From positions 124,001-188,000 of the forward strand of contig NZ_JACHHA010000004.1 in NCBI RefSeq assembly GCF_014202495.1: a stretch of 64,000 bases of DNA, given 5' to 3'. Each line of letters begins with the position of its first letter. The stretch's first letter is position 1. Below are positions 53,467 through 62,188 of this stretch, piece after piece. Both the position numbers and the translations under genes were made by a program. Source of the stretch: Cerasibacillus quisquiliarum. GTDB lineage: Bacteria > Bacillota > Bacilli > Bacillales > Amphibacillaceae. The notes under the pieces were generated by a model. That model was not told where the DNA came from. It saw only the letters and a program-made list of their open reading frames with translations, and did not search any database.

Positions 53467-54636
53467 TCATGATATATTTTGAAAGAACAGACGGATGACA
53501 TCGGCTCCCCCAACAATCGTACCGAGAGAGCTACCTAAGTTGGCTAAAACGATGACAAGAAGAACGCGTGTGACTTTATTATTCCAAAATCCTTTTACAC
53601 TAAAAACATCTTCTGCTAATTTTTCAAAATCATTTACATTCGGACGTCTCATGTACGCTTGGACAAACCCAGCAAACCAACCAGCTGCCAGAAGTGGATT
53701 CAACGAAGTTAACGGCGCTAAAACAAAAGCAGTTAAAATAGCTAAGGGGTGACCGAATGCAAGAGCTGTCCCTATTGCCGATAATGAACCATTCCATAAA
53801 ATCCAGCTAACGGTTTGTTGCCAACCCGCTGATGGATTGGCTAAGAAGGTATAAATAATAATACTTAATATAATAACCGGAATCGACCATCCAATGACTT
53901 TAGGTACGTTTGATTTAGGTGGTATCTTTGTTAACTGTTCAAGATCATGATCTTTTTGAATTTCTTTCGTAATACCCGGTACATGGGCCGCTCCCAGAAC
54001 AGCTACGATTTTTTCACCTGGAGCGTTTTTTATTTTTTGGGCTAAATATTGATCTCGCTCATCGATTAGTGGTTCTTTTAAACGTGGAAAATTTTCTGTG
54101 AAATCTTCGAGCATTGAATCAATCATATCCTGGGATTTCATTTTCTCTAGTTCTTCTTCAGATATCGTCTCTTTGCTAAAGATACCCGCAATGACTTGTG
54201 TTAGAAGAAGGGCTTTACCTTTCCAACCTAAATTACGCCAAATCCGATTAAACGTAATTTGGATATTGCGGTCAGCTAGAACGAGTTCGGCACCTACTTC
54301 TTCTGCCGATTCAATTCCTTGGATCATTTCTTGTCCAGGATTAATTCCAAATTGTTTAGCCACTCGCCGCTGAAAAGAAGAAATCGCTAAATTCATCAGT
54401 AATAATGTTGCTTTCTTCTCCTTTATAACTTGAAAAATGTCCATTTCCTTCCATTTACTTTTATTTGTTATCGATTGATAGCGCTGGTCATCTAACTCAA
54501 CACAAACTGAATCCGGCTGTTCTTCTTCTATAACTTGTTTAACTTGTTCTGCACTTTGCTTAGAAACGTGAGCCGTACCGATTAATATATATTGTTTATC
54601 ATCTAGGTCAATCCTAGTTATATTATTCTCTTCCAC
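53467..54636 (-). CDS. TraB/PrgY-family membrane protein
   Basis: A 389-residue protein. The N-terminal TraB domain (about 1-230) has the paired motifs LIGTAHVSKQSAEQV (near residue 18) and VAVLGAAHVPGI (near 213), with conserved Glu in CVELDDQRY. The C-terminal part has about four membrane helices. Family members include Enterococcus PrgY, which reduces endogenous peptide pheromone. A metalloprotease-like fold has been proposed. GTG 54636 is preferred since AAGGAG lies nine bases upstream; the longer frame from 54741 runs through that site. Confidence 0.82.
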   Translation of the reverse strand: MEENNITRIDLDDKQYILIGTAHVSKQSAEQVKQVIEEEQPDSVCVELDDQRYQSITNKSKWKEMDIFQVIKEKKATLLLMNLAISSFQRRVAKQFGINPGQEMIQGIESAEEVGAELVLADRNIQITFNRIWRNLGWKGKALLLTQVIAGIFSKETISEEELEKMKSQDMIDSMLEDFTENFPRLKEPLIDERDQYLAQKIKNAPGEKIVAVLGAAHVPGITKEIQKDHDLEQLTKIPPKSNVPKVIGWSIPVIILSIIIYTFLANPSAGWQQTVSWILWNGSLSAIGTALAFGHPLAILTAFVLAPLTSLNPLLAAGWFAGFVQAYMRRPNVNDFEKLAEDVFSVKGFWNNKVTRVLLVIVLANLGSSLGTIVGGADVIRLFFQNIS

Positions 54637-54852
54637 AATTAAATACTCCTTCACAAAAGTCTTATCATTTATACTATCATAAATGTAGAAAAATGGATGG
54701 CTTTTTAACAAAAAACAGCTGTATTTTCTGATTTTTTTCATGATAAAGAATTTGGATTATAAAATGTTACTAACGCTTTCTACCTACTAAGGAAATGCTT
54801 ACCTATTTTATTAAATACCATTATAATAAGGATTAAAGGAGGAAAACAGAGT

Positions 54853-55476
54853 ATGAAACGTTTAGTATTTATGTTAATTGGATTTATGTTTGTAGTTATC
54901 CTGCTTACCGGATGTGGCGTTACTCAAGAAGATGGACAAGCTGACTCAACATTTAACGGAGACAACCCAGTCGTTACTATGACCATGGAAGATGGTGGTG
55001 AAATTGTGATGGAGTTGTATCCAGAAGTGGCGCCGAACACTGTCCATAACTTTATTTCACTCGTTGAAGATCAATTTTATGATGGATTGATTTTTCACCG
55101 TGTGATTCCTGGCTTTATGATCCAAGGTGGAGACCCTAATGGCAATGGTACAGGTGGACCGGGCTATGCGATTGAAGGTGAATTCACCGCTAATGGGTTT
55201 GAAAACTCTCTCGAACATGTACGTGGTGTTGTATCGATGGCACGTAGCGCTCATCCTGATTCAGCTGGATCACAATTTTTTATTATGACTGATAAGGCCA
55301 CACATCTTGATGGAGAATATGCCGCTTTTGGAAAAGTAATTGAGGGAATGGATGTTGTAGACCAAATTGTTCAAGCTGAACGAGATGAGATGGATAAGCC
55401 GGTTAAAGACCAAAAAATAAAAACAGCTACTGTCGATAAAAAGGGAAATACATTTCCTGAACCAAAGAAGAAATAA
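54853..55476 (+). CDS. lipoprotein peptidyl-prolyl cis-trans isomerase (cyclophilin)
   Basis: A 207-residue cyclophilin made as a lipoprotein: signal with lipobox LTGC (Cys21), then the isomerase domain (about 40-195). Active-site features FHRVIPGFMIQGGDP (Arg, Phe, Met, Gln; near 82-96) and SAGSQFFIM (near 138) are intact. It probably assists folding of secreted proteins outside the membrane. The ribosome binding site is AAAGGAGGA. Cytosolic PpiB of Bacillus lacks the lipid signal, so no ppiB name is given. Confidence 0.92.
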   Translation: MKRLVFMLIGFMFVVILLTGCGVTQEDGQADSTFNGDNPVVTMTMEDGGEIVMELYPEVAPNTVHNFISLVEDQFYDGLIFHRVIPGFMIQGGDPNGNGTGGPGYAIEGEFTANGFENSLEHVRGVVSMARSAHPDSAGSQFFIMTDKATHLDGEYAAFGKVIEGMDVVDQIVQAERDEMDKPVKDQKIKTATVDKKGNTFPEPKKK

Positions 55477-55502
55477 ACATCTTGTAAATGTTTATTTCTT
55501 CT
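55471..55502 (+). terminator. terminator of the cyclophilin gene
   Basis: AAATAAACAT and ATGTTTATTT form a perfect stem across seven bases that begins within the stop codon and is followed by CTTCTTC. Confidence 0.65.
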
Positions 55503-55628
55503 TCAGATTAAGCATCGCTATATAGGTCCAATTGGTTCATTTATATTTCTTGAGTTTTATTTAACGATCGGTAGGTTAAATCACATTAGAAATCCATTGC
55601 ATTATAAGTATTGTGAATTTACCTCTCA

Positions 55629-57026
55629 CTATAAAGCAAGTCGAGTCACTATTTTCCCATTATACGTAAACCGAAGCGGTCTTTCGTTCAAATATGTCTC
55701 CACATGAACGACTCTGCCCCATAACTGATAAATGTACGGTAAAACATTTTCTAAATAAGGAATGTCTAGTTCAATTCCTTCATAATGATGCTTCAAATAG
55801 AGTTCACCATTTTTTAAATAGTCTCCATCTTCTACAGTGATGTACGGAAACCCTCCATTCACTCGTATAGAAACTAATTGATTGCGTATATTCTCATAGT
55901 CTTTATCTGTAACTTGATATACAGAGCCTTTTTTTTCAAATAAATAAAGGTCTTCTTTCTGCACGAGCTCTTTCGTTAAATAGTTTCGAATAAATGAAAT
56001 ATCTGATTCTAATTCACGTACTTCAAATATTTTATCTCGACCGGAATATGGCTTAATGCCATGTGCTATCATTTCCTCGCTTGGGTGATTATAACGCTGT
56101 TCAATATCTTCAAATATTTTTAAACCTAAATAATAGGGGTTCATAAATGTTTTCGACGGCTGAATCACATTCGCATTTAATTTAGCAAACTCAATTGTTT
56201 CGTCTGGACTCAAATCCATCTCTCGTAAAATGCGCTGATGCCAATATGATGCCCATCCTTCATTCATGATTTTCGTTTCTAGTTGTGGCCAGAAATAAAG
56301 CATTTCTTCACGCATCATTGTTAAAATATCGCACTGCCAATCAGTTAATTCTTGACTATGCTCAATAAGAAAAAGTAATAAATCTTTTTCTCGTCGTTTA
56401 GGAGCTTTTCTCCTTCCTGCCGACCGTGTCTTTTTCGCTTTTGGTTTAGGTTCATTTAAATACCATAAATCATCATAAGGTGTCGTTCTTATATCACTCT
56501 CTTGCTCATCATCTTCTTCATCATATAATGTCGGCCGCAGAAGTGAGGGATCTATATGTTCCTGAATCGCTAACACAGCATCTAAAAACTTCTCTACAAC
56601 TTCATAACCATATACATGCTCGTAATGAGCAATTCGTTCAGCAGTTGCCGTCATACTATCGACCATATCGCGTCTCGTATTGGCAAAGCGAACATTATTC
56701 TTAAAAAAATCAGAATGTGCCAAGACATGTGCGACAATCATTTTATTTTGGATTAAAGTATTCGTATCCAATAAAAAGGCATAGCATGGGTTCGAATTAA
56801 TGACGAGTTCATATATTTGACTTAAGCCCAAATCATACTGCAGTTTCATTTTATGAAACTGTTTGCCAAAACTCCAATGAGTAAATCGAGTCGGCATACC
56901 ATATGCTCCAAACGTATATATAATATCCGCTGGACAAATTTCATAACGCATCGGAAAGAAATCAAGCCCAAATCCTTTCGCAATTTCCGTAATATCATGA
57001 ATGGCACGTTCCAATTCCTTAGTCAA
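55629..57026 (-). CDS. spoVR: SpoVR family protein
   Basis: Stage V sporulation protein R, needed for proper spore cortex formation. The 465-residue protein contains [25 protein letters not shown] (near residue 20), [27 protein letters not shown] (near 85) and [12 protein letters not shown] (near 250), all typical. Residues 190-215 form a basic stretch ([21 protein letters not shown]). TTG 57026 follows GGAGGG. The prkA and yhbH genes with which it acts lie 1-7 kb upstream, but not as one operon. Confidence 0.93.
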   Translation of the reverse strand: MTKELERAIHDITEIAKGFGLDFFPMRYEICPADIIYTFGAYGMPTRFTHWSFGKQFHKMKLQYDLGLSQIYELVINSNPCYAFLLDTNTLIQNKMIVAHVLAHSDFFKNNVRFANTRRDMVDSMTATAERIAHYEHVYGYEVVEKFLDAVLAIQEHIDPSLLRPTLYDEEDDEQESDIRTTPYDDLWYLNEPKPKAKKTRSAGRRKAPKRREKDLLLFLIEHSQELTDWQCDILTMMREEMLYFWPQLETKIMNEGWASYWHQRILREMDLSPDETIEFAKLNANVIQPSKTFMNPYYLGLKIFEDIEQRYNHPSEEMIAHGIKPYSGRDKIFEVRELESDISFIRNYLTKELVQKEDLYLFEKKGSVYQVTDKDYENIRNQLVSIRVNGGFPYITVEDGDYLKNGELYLKHHYEGIELDIPYLENVLPYIYQLWGRVVHVETYLNERPLRFTYNGKIVTRLAL

Positions 57027-57104
57027 AACAATCCCTCCATTTATGCTTTATACAGTGTATGAGAACTATCTTGAATTTTGAACTTCCAACAAAGAGAATA
57101 GAAA

Positions 57105-57449
57105 TTGTCCTCTCCCTTTATATCTATCGAAGAGTTACATGAAATATTGCAAAGTCGGAAAGAAAATGCCATTCAAATTGAAAAAATTGAATCTGAACAT
57201 GAAATCATTGAATAACGATTGCAATCAACGCATTACGAAACAAATCTTCATAAGCTTCATGGTTATGTATCAAGATATACTTTAAAACTAAATGGATTAG
57301 GGAATATTTATGGGGAGTTTATGTTCACAATCTTACTAGAGAAATTGGATGATATTCCGTTAGAGACAACCACTCTCTATGGAAAAAGTGGTGATAAATT
57401 AATTCTCATAAATGACCGTGCTGTCTACAAATTAACCTTAAAACAGTAA
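57105..57449 (+). pseudogene. remnant of an unidentified gene with an in-frame stop
   Basis: One frame reads coding-like protein on both sides of a TAA (57213-57215). Before it: SIEELHEILQSRKENAIQIEKIESEHEIIE. After it: RLQSTHYETNLHKLHGYVSRY and on to DKLILINDRAVYKLTLKQ, ending directly at a strong terminator. The TTG at 57219 has no ribosome binding site, so the downstream 76 codons are unlikely to be an independent gene. No family is recognised. The upstream end of the remnant is unclear. Confidence 0.5.
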
Positions 57450-57479
57450 AAAACCCTCACATGAAAGCGAGGGTTTTTT
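57448..57479 (+). terminator. terminator after the gene remnant
   Basis: AAAAACCCTC and GAGGGTTTTT pair across ten bases and end in T's. Confidence 0.9.
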
Positions 57480-58152
57480 ACTAGACAAGGTATGTGTAAG
57501 GAATATTCAAGGGAACTTTGAAGACAACAAATTTCGTATAGGGAGTTACGAATTATATTAGGGAGAACATTCCCACACATGTTACAATAAGTTGTTCCTG
57601 TTAGTTAACTTATGTTATATCATAACACAAAATAACAATTAGTGTTGGGGCATTTATCTGTATTTATGAACAAATTATGAATTTTTCATTCACAATTAGC
57701 TAGCTTCTTCTAGCTTATTTTTATTATAAAACAGAATTAAAGCAGAATTAAGGCAGAAATATGGAAGTGCTAAATACTTTATATATAGAGAGAAAAAGAC
57801 CGTTTGATTTTTAAAGAATAAAGAGAAAACCTCTTATTCCAAAACTTTATAAAGAGATTTAGAAAATAAAAAATTAGATTTATAAAGTAGTCATGATCGT
57901 ACGCATTTTGTTTGTTTTATTACGTTATAATTTAACATATTATTTAATTTCACTTATACTAAGGCAGCCCCTAATCATCGATTAACAATAAAGCTACTGA
58001 CAAATTTTTGCCAGAGAAATTTAATGTCAAGGGCTGAATTGCATTTAAACTTTCCACTTGTCATTTCAGTAGAAAGTAAGTTGTTATAAAATATACTACC
58101 TTACCTTTTGGCTAATTAAATGCTAGTGACTCAGAATCAGCTCAAACATCAA
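57480..58152. other. A/T-rich intergenic region without genes
   Basis: 673 bases with no open frame with a ribosome binding site and no RNA element recognised. A short direct repeat CAGAATTAAAG/CAGAATTAAGG lies at about 57732-57753. Confidence 0.6.
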
Positions 58153-59319
58153 TTACCTATTGTAAGCAGATTGTGGATGAAAAAAATGCTTCATCGCATG
58201 ATAGACATCTTGCTTTCCTCTTAACACAAAATGTTTGAAGGCTGGGTCACTTATTTCACTAAATGCTCTCATCAATGTTGAGTACCGATCATATTCATTA
58301 ATTTCACCATACCCGAATAATTTAGAAACGGTAAGTAACTGTTTTACTAAACGAATACTATCCTGATTATCAGAATAGAAATTCTCCCCATCCGTAAAAT
58401 GAAACAGATAAATATTATAACTCGTCGGTGAATATTTCTTATCAATTAGTTCAAGTGCCTTTTTATATGCGGAAGAACAAATTGTACCGCCACTTTCACC
58501 TTTCGTAAAAAATTCCTCTTCAGAAACGACTGTTGCCTCCGTATGATGAGATATAAAAACGATATCTACCGTCTCATACTTTGAACGTAAAAATCGTGTC
58601 GTCCAAAAGAAAAAGCTCCTTGCTAAATACTTTTCAAACTTTCCCATTGATGCACTCGTATCCATCATCGCTAAAATGACAGCATTGGATTCTCGTTTTG
58701 TCACTTCTGTCCACGTCTTAAAGCGTAAATCTTCTTCGTATATCGGTGCAATCGAAGTTCTCCCTTTCGTGGCATTTCGTTTTAATGCCGATAAAATCGT
58801 TCTCTTCTTATCTAAGTTCCCTATTAAGCCTGTTTTACGGACATCATTAAATTCAATACTATCAACCGTCACCTGTTCATTATCCTTTTTCTCTAATTGA
58901 GGTAGCTTAAGTTCATTAAATAACGCTTCTTCCAGTTCAGCGATTGAGACGTCTGTCTCATAATAATCGACACCCGGTTGATTACCACCTTTTTCTCCGC
59001 TTAGACCATTTGCTTTTGCTTCTTTATCCGATGTGTGTGCGATGACATCACCTTGTTGACTCGTTCCATCTCCTTGACCGACATGTTTTAACCTCTCATG
59101 ATTATAACGAATTTTATATTCATCAAGTGAGCGAATTGGTACTTTAATCACTTCTTTCCCATTCGACATAATGATGCTTTCCTCTGTTATTAAATCTGGT
59201 AAATGACTTTGAATCGCTTCTTTTATCTTTTCCATATGACGTTCTTGATCACGAAATCCTTTACGATGGAGTGACCAGTCCTCCCTAGAAACAACAAAAT
59301 GATGTTGCTTGTTTTTCAC
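58153..59319 (-). CDS. yhbH: sporulation protein YhbH (DUF444 family)
   Basis: A 388-residue protein with the DUF444 layout: N-terminal [23 protein letters not shown], then [19 protein letters not shown] (near 55-72), a Gly-rich link with GQGDG, and a C-terminal von Willebrand-A-like domain starting [16 protein letters not shown] (DxSxS metal motif, near 218). YhbH and PrkA act together in sporulation and stationary-phase nutrient stress. Here prkA lies upstream on the same strand, with three other genes inserted between them. Confidence 0.93.
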   Translation of the reverse strand: MKNKQHHFVVSREDWSLHRKGFRDQERHMEKIKEAIQSHLPDLITEESIIMSNGKEVIKVPIRSLDEYKIRYNHERLKHVGQGDGTSQQGDVIAHTSDKEAKANGLSGEKGGNQPGVDYYETDVSIAELEEALFNELKLPQLEKKDNEQVTVDSIEFNDVRKTGLIGNLDKKRTILSALKRNATKGRTSIAPIYEEDLRFKTWTEVTKRESNAVILAMMDTSASMGKFEKYLARSFFFWTTRFLRSKYETVDIVFISHHTEATVVSEEEFFTKGESGGTICSSAYKKALELIDKKYSPTSYNIYLFHFTDGENFYSDNQDSIRLVKQLLTVSKLFGYGEINEYDRYSTLMRAFSEISDPAFKHFVLRGKQDVYHAMKHFFHPQSAYNR

Positions 59320-59412
59320 GGTTTCCTCACCTTTCCTTATCCTTTACTTTACAATATGCAAAGAAAGGGGGAATCTTACACGATTAATGGATTTGTTTCC
59401 ATTCTGGACTTA

Positions 59413-59955
59413 CTATTTATATAACACGACATTATAATATCCTTTATAAATATCTTTACCTTTTACTTCTTTATTAAAGTAAATAAACTCTACATACATC
59501 TCATTGTTTGGTGAATCAGCTATACTTATGTCTTCAACAGTCACTAACTTATCCTTATGGAAAAATTTAACCGTTTTATCTTTTATTGAAAACGTATCTA
59601 TATCTTTTCTTTTCACTTTTTTTGCGTCTAACTGAGCAATATAACTTCCCAATTGATTATCTTCCCATGCTTCTATTTTCTTTTCTAAAATGGATGATTC
59701 AACATAAATATGACCAAAAACGAGCATGACAACTGCTAGTAAGCATAGTGGAATAGTAAATAAGAAACGAATGAGACCTTTTCTATATAATATAAAAATT
59801 AATATAACAGAAACCGTGACGAAAAATACGAGTCTCATATCACCAGTATTTAATAAAAACTCATAAAAATCCGGATAGGATGATTCAACTTCTTTTAAAC
59901 TTATTGATTCATCATGACGATGATAGTATTTATTCATAAAAACGGATTGCTTCAT
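59413..59955 (-). CDS. hypothetical membrane protein
   Basis: A 180-residue protein with two hydrophobic helices (about residues 42-58 and 64-82) and an extracytoplasmic C-terminal domain of about 95 residues (KIEAWEDNQLGSYIAQLDAKK and further). No family is recognised. AGGGA lies ten bases before the ATG; a second ATG at 59937 is possible. It lies between yhbH and a LuxR-type regulator. Confidence 0.6.
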   Translation of the reverse strand: MKQSVFMNKYYHRHDESISLKEVESSYPDFYEFLLNTGDMRLVFFVTVSVILIFILYRKGLIRFLFTIPLCLLAVVMLVFGHIYVESSILEKKIEAWEDNQLGSYIAQLDAKKVKRKDIDTFSIKDKTVKFFHKDKLVTVEDISIADSPNNEMYVEFIYFNKEVKGKDIYKGYYNVVLYK

Positions 59956-59992
59956 TCTTTTCTTATCCCTTCATATAGGAAATATGATAGAA

Positions 59993-60027
59993 AAATTAAA
60001 GCAGACCAATATATCATAGATCTGCTT
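59993..60027 (-). terminator. terminator of the minJ-like/regulator operon
   Basis: On the minus strand AAGCAGA and TCTGCTT pair across a 15-base loop and are followed by TAATTTTTC. Confidence 0.7.
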
Positions 60028-60079
60028 CTTAAAACATATGATTGTTAATCATTTTATTGTTCATCCATACAATACTCTG

Positions 60080-60799
60080 TTAAATAGCGACCCAACCTTG
60101 TTTGATTGCTTTTAATACAGCTCCTGTACGATGTTCGACATTCATTTTTTTCATTAGGTTATAGACATGATTCTTAACAGTCACTTCTTTTATCGATAAC
60201 GCTTTTGCTATTTCACTGTTTGTTTTACCATCTATAATGAGATCTAATACTTCCTTTTCACGCCGACTCAACATCAGTGATTCCTCGTATGAGTCTACCG
60301 CCACTTGCTCACTATGATTCAAATGTTTATCTTGATAATCATAGATAACATTTTTTAAAATATCGTCATTAAAATAGAAATTACCACCATAGACTTCTTG
60401 AACAGCTTCTAGTAAAACAGAGAATCCCATCGTCTTTAACACATATCCTTTAACACCAGCACGAATGGAATATACTGCATATATATCATCTGTTTCTTCC
60501 GTTAAGACGATTATCTTTAAATCAGGATTTTTCTCAATCATACGCTTAATTGAATTGATACTATAAATAGGTTTATCACCGATTTCTACTAGCAAAATAT
60601 CAAATGGTTCTCTTGTTTCTTTTTTATATAAATCGTTTAACTGTTCAAATGTTGGGGCATAAGCAACGAGTTTCGATGAACCAATGGCATCAAATAACAC
60701 TTTAAGACTGTCCCTATATAACAAGCTTTTATCCACAAGAGCAACTCTTAACATCTCGTTTTGACCCTTAGTATTGCTATAGTTATTTTTTTTCTGCAT
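60080..60799 (-). CDS. LuxR-type response regulator with atypical receiver (DegU-like)
   Basis: A 239-residue regulator. The N-terminal receiver domain (about residues 17-135) keeps the Thr and Lys positions (IIVLTEE; GYVLKTM) but has Glu72 (LLVEIGDKP) where the phospho-acceptor Asp normally is, and only one of the two acidic pocket residues (LVDKSL). The C-terminal LuxR/GerE helix-turn-helix (MLSRREKEVLDLIIDGKTNSEIAKALSIKEVTVKNHVYNL, about 180-220) is intact and closest in style to DegU. No histidine kinase is adjacent. It is likely phosphorylation-independent. AGGAGTG precedes the ATG; it follows the minJ-like gene by 23 bases. Confidence 0.85.
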   Translation of the reverse strand: MQKKNNYSNTKGQNEMLRVALVDKSLLYRDSLKVLFDAIGSSKLVAYAPTFEQLNDLYKKETREPFDILLVEIGDKPIYSINSIKRMIEKNPDLKIIVLTEETDDIYAVYSIRAGVKGYVLKTMGFSVLLEAVQEVYGGNFYFNDDILKNVIYDYQDKHLNHSEQVAVDSYEESLMLSRREKEVLDLIIDGKTNSEIAKALSIKEVTVKNHVYNLMKKMNVEHRTGAVLKAIKQGWVAI

Positions 60800-60822
60800 A
60801 AATCATCACTCCTAGATTTCTG

Positions 60823-61965
60823 TTATGATTGACCTCCATCAGAATAAGGCTTCATAATAAAAACGATTCCTAAGTTTCGTTTATCCTTTTGACTGATTGT
60901 TCGTTTAATTTGTTTGTTTGTTTTTGTAATCGGATTATAAGCATGAATCTTAATCGTATTCTTCTCATCATAAAGTGCTTCATTAAAGTCATCGATGTTT
61001 TTTATAAGTGAGCCATTGACACGTATGATTTCATCACCACTTTCTATGCCTAATCGATCAGCATATGAGTCCCGAATGACCGTTAAGACTTTAAGTTGAT
61101 CTTTTAATGCGAAATAATAAGACCGCATTGTATCTGCCTTGACATAGTACTGAATGAACAACCTTCCTAAAATAGCAATACATAATGTCACCCAGGAAAA
61201 CCACGAAATAACATAACTTCCAATCGCTAAGCTCATAACAATAACACCGAGTAAAGCAATATACTTAGCCTTTCTTTGTGCTAGAGGTACTTCCTCTTGT
61301 TGCTCAACGACCTCATTCAATCCGATAAAAAAAGGAAAAATCGTCAATTGAAATGAAATCAATTCAGTTGAAAAGGTGGAAGCTGTTTCCACTGTTCCAC
61401 TAGGCAAATAAACAATAAATGGCACAAACATGGATCTGCGAATATATAATTGATTTATCCAAAGTCCACGATAGCTTGGAGAAATTTCCGAGTATAGTTG
61501 TTGTCGCTGAACACTATAAAAAAGAAATGCCTCTACAATTAATAACATACCAGTTAAAATAAGCCATCCTGATATGGATTCAATTGGAAATCGACTGGTG
61601 TCTATTCCTAGTTTGGAATACACTAATATCATTAAAAACGAAAGACCTAATGTATAACTTGGTGATAAAAAACGATAACGATAATTAAATGATAGAATAA
61701 CAGTGACGATACTAATTAAAAGGATTGCTTCAAACGTTATATAGATACCTGTTAAATAAATAAACATCGACAATATCATACTTGCTACGATAGATATGAC
61801 CCACGTATGACTCATCTCAGATAACATAGGGAATAATTTTCTTCCATAATCACTTCGTTCGGAACGGACACGTATGTAACTAGAGATAATCATTAATAAA
61901 ATGAACCAGTACAATAACGGATTTAAAAAAACAGTCAAAAAGGAAAATCCCTCTAAATAAAACAA
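60823..61965 (-). CDS. minJ: MinJ-like PDZ-domain membrane protein
   Basis: A 380-residue protein with about eight membrane helices and a C-terminal PDZ domain (about residues 285-365: VIRDSYADRLGIESGDEIIRVNGSLIKNIDDF). The opening helix NPLLYWFILLMIISSYIRVRSERSDYGRK is typical of MinJ, which links DivIVA to MinCD during division-site selection. The assignment rests on topology and this opening; conservation is moderate, so related PDZ membrane proteins remain possible. TTG 61965 follows AGGTG by seven bases. First gene of an operon with the DegU-like regulator. Confidence 0.7.
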   Translation of the reverse strand: MFYLEGFSFLTVFLNPLLYWFILLMIISSYIRVRSERSDYGRKLFPMLSEMSHTWVISIVASMILSMFIYLTGIYITFEAILLISIVTVILSFNYRYRFLSPSYTLGLSFLMILVYSKLGIDTSRFPIESISGWLILTGMLLIVEAFLFYSVQRQQLYSEISPSYRGLWINQLYIRRSMFVPFIVYLPSGTVETASTFSTELISFQLTIFPFFIGLNEVVEQQEEVPLAQRKAKYIALLGVIVMSLAIGSYVISWFSWVTLCIAILGRLFIQYYVKADTMRSYYFALKDQLKVLTVIRDSYADRLGIESGDEIIRVNGSLIKNIDDFNEALYDEKNTIKIHAYNPITKTNKQIKRTISQKDKRNLGIVFIMKPYSDGGQS

Positions 61966-62154
61966 TATTTACACCTGCGCTTTTTTTAAGGAATCCTGTA
62001 ACATCTCATAAAATAGTCTTTGTATAGACGCGTCATTCGTTAAAAAGTATCTTTAATTACATATATTATATTTTGTTCAACTCAACAAATTCTCTACAAA
62101 CTCCAACTATACTCTTAAGAATGTATTAAGGCTTTCTTCTTAATTCACATTATG

Positions 62155-62180
62155 TAAAGGGTGTTCAACTTAGAACACCC
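62155..62180 (-). terminator. hairpin after prkA
   Basis: On the minus strand GGGTGTTC and GAACACCC pair across six bases, followed by TTTACAT, nine bases past the stop. Confidence 0.65.
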
Positions 62181-62188
62181 GTACAACA

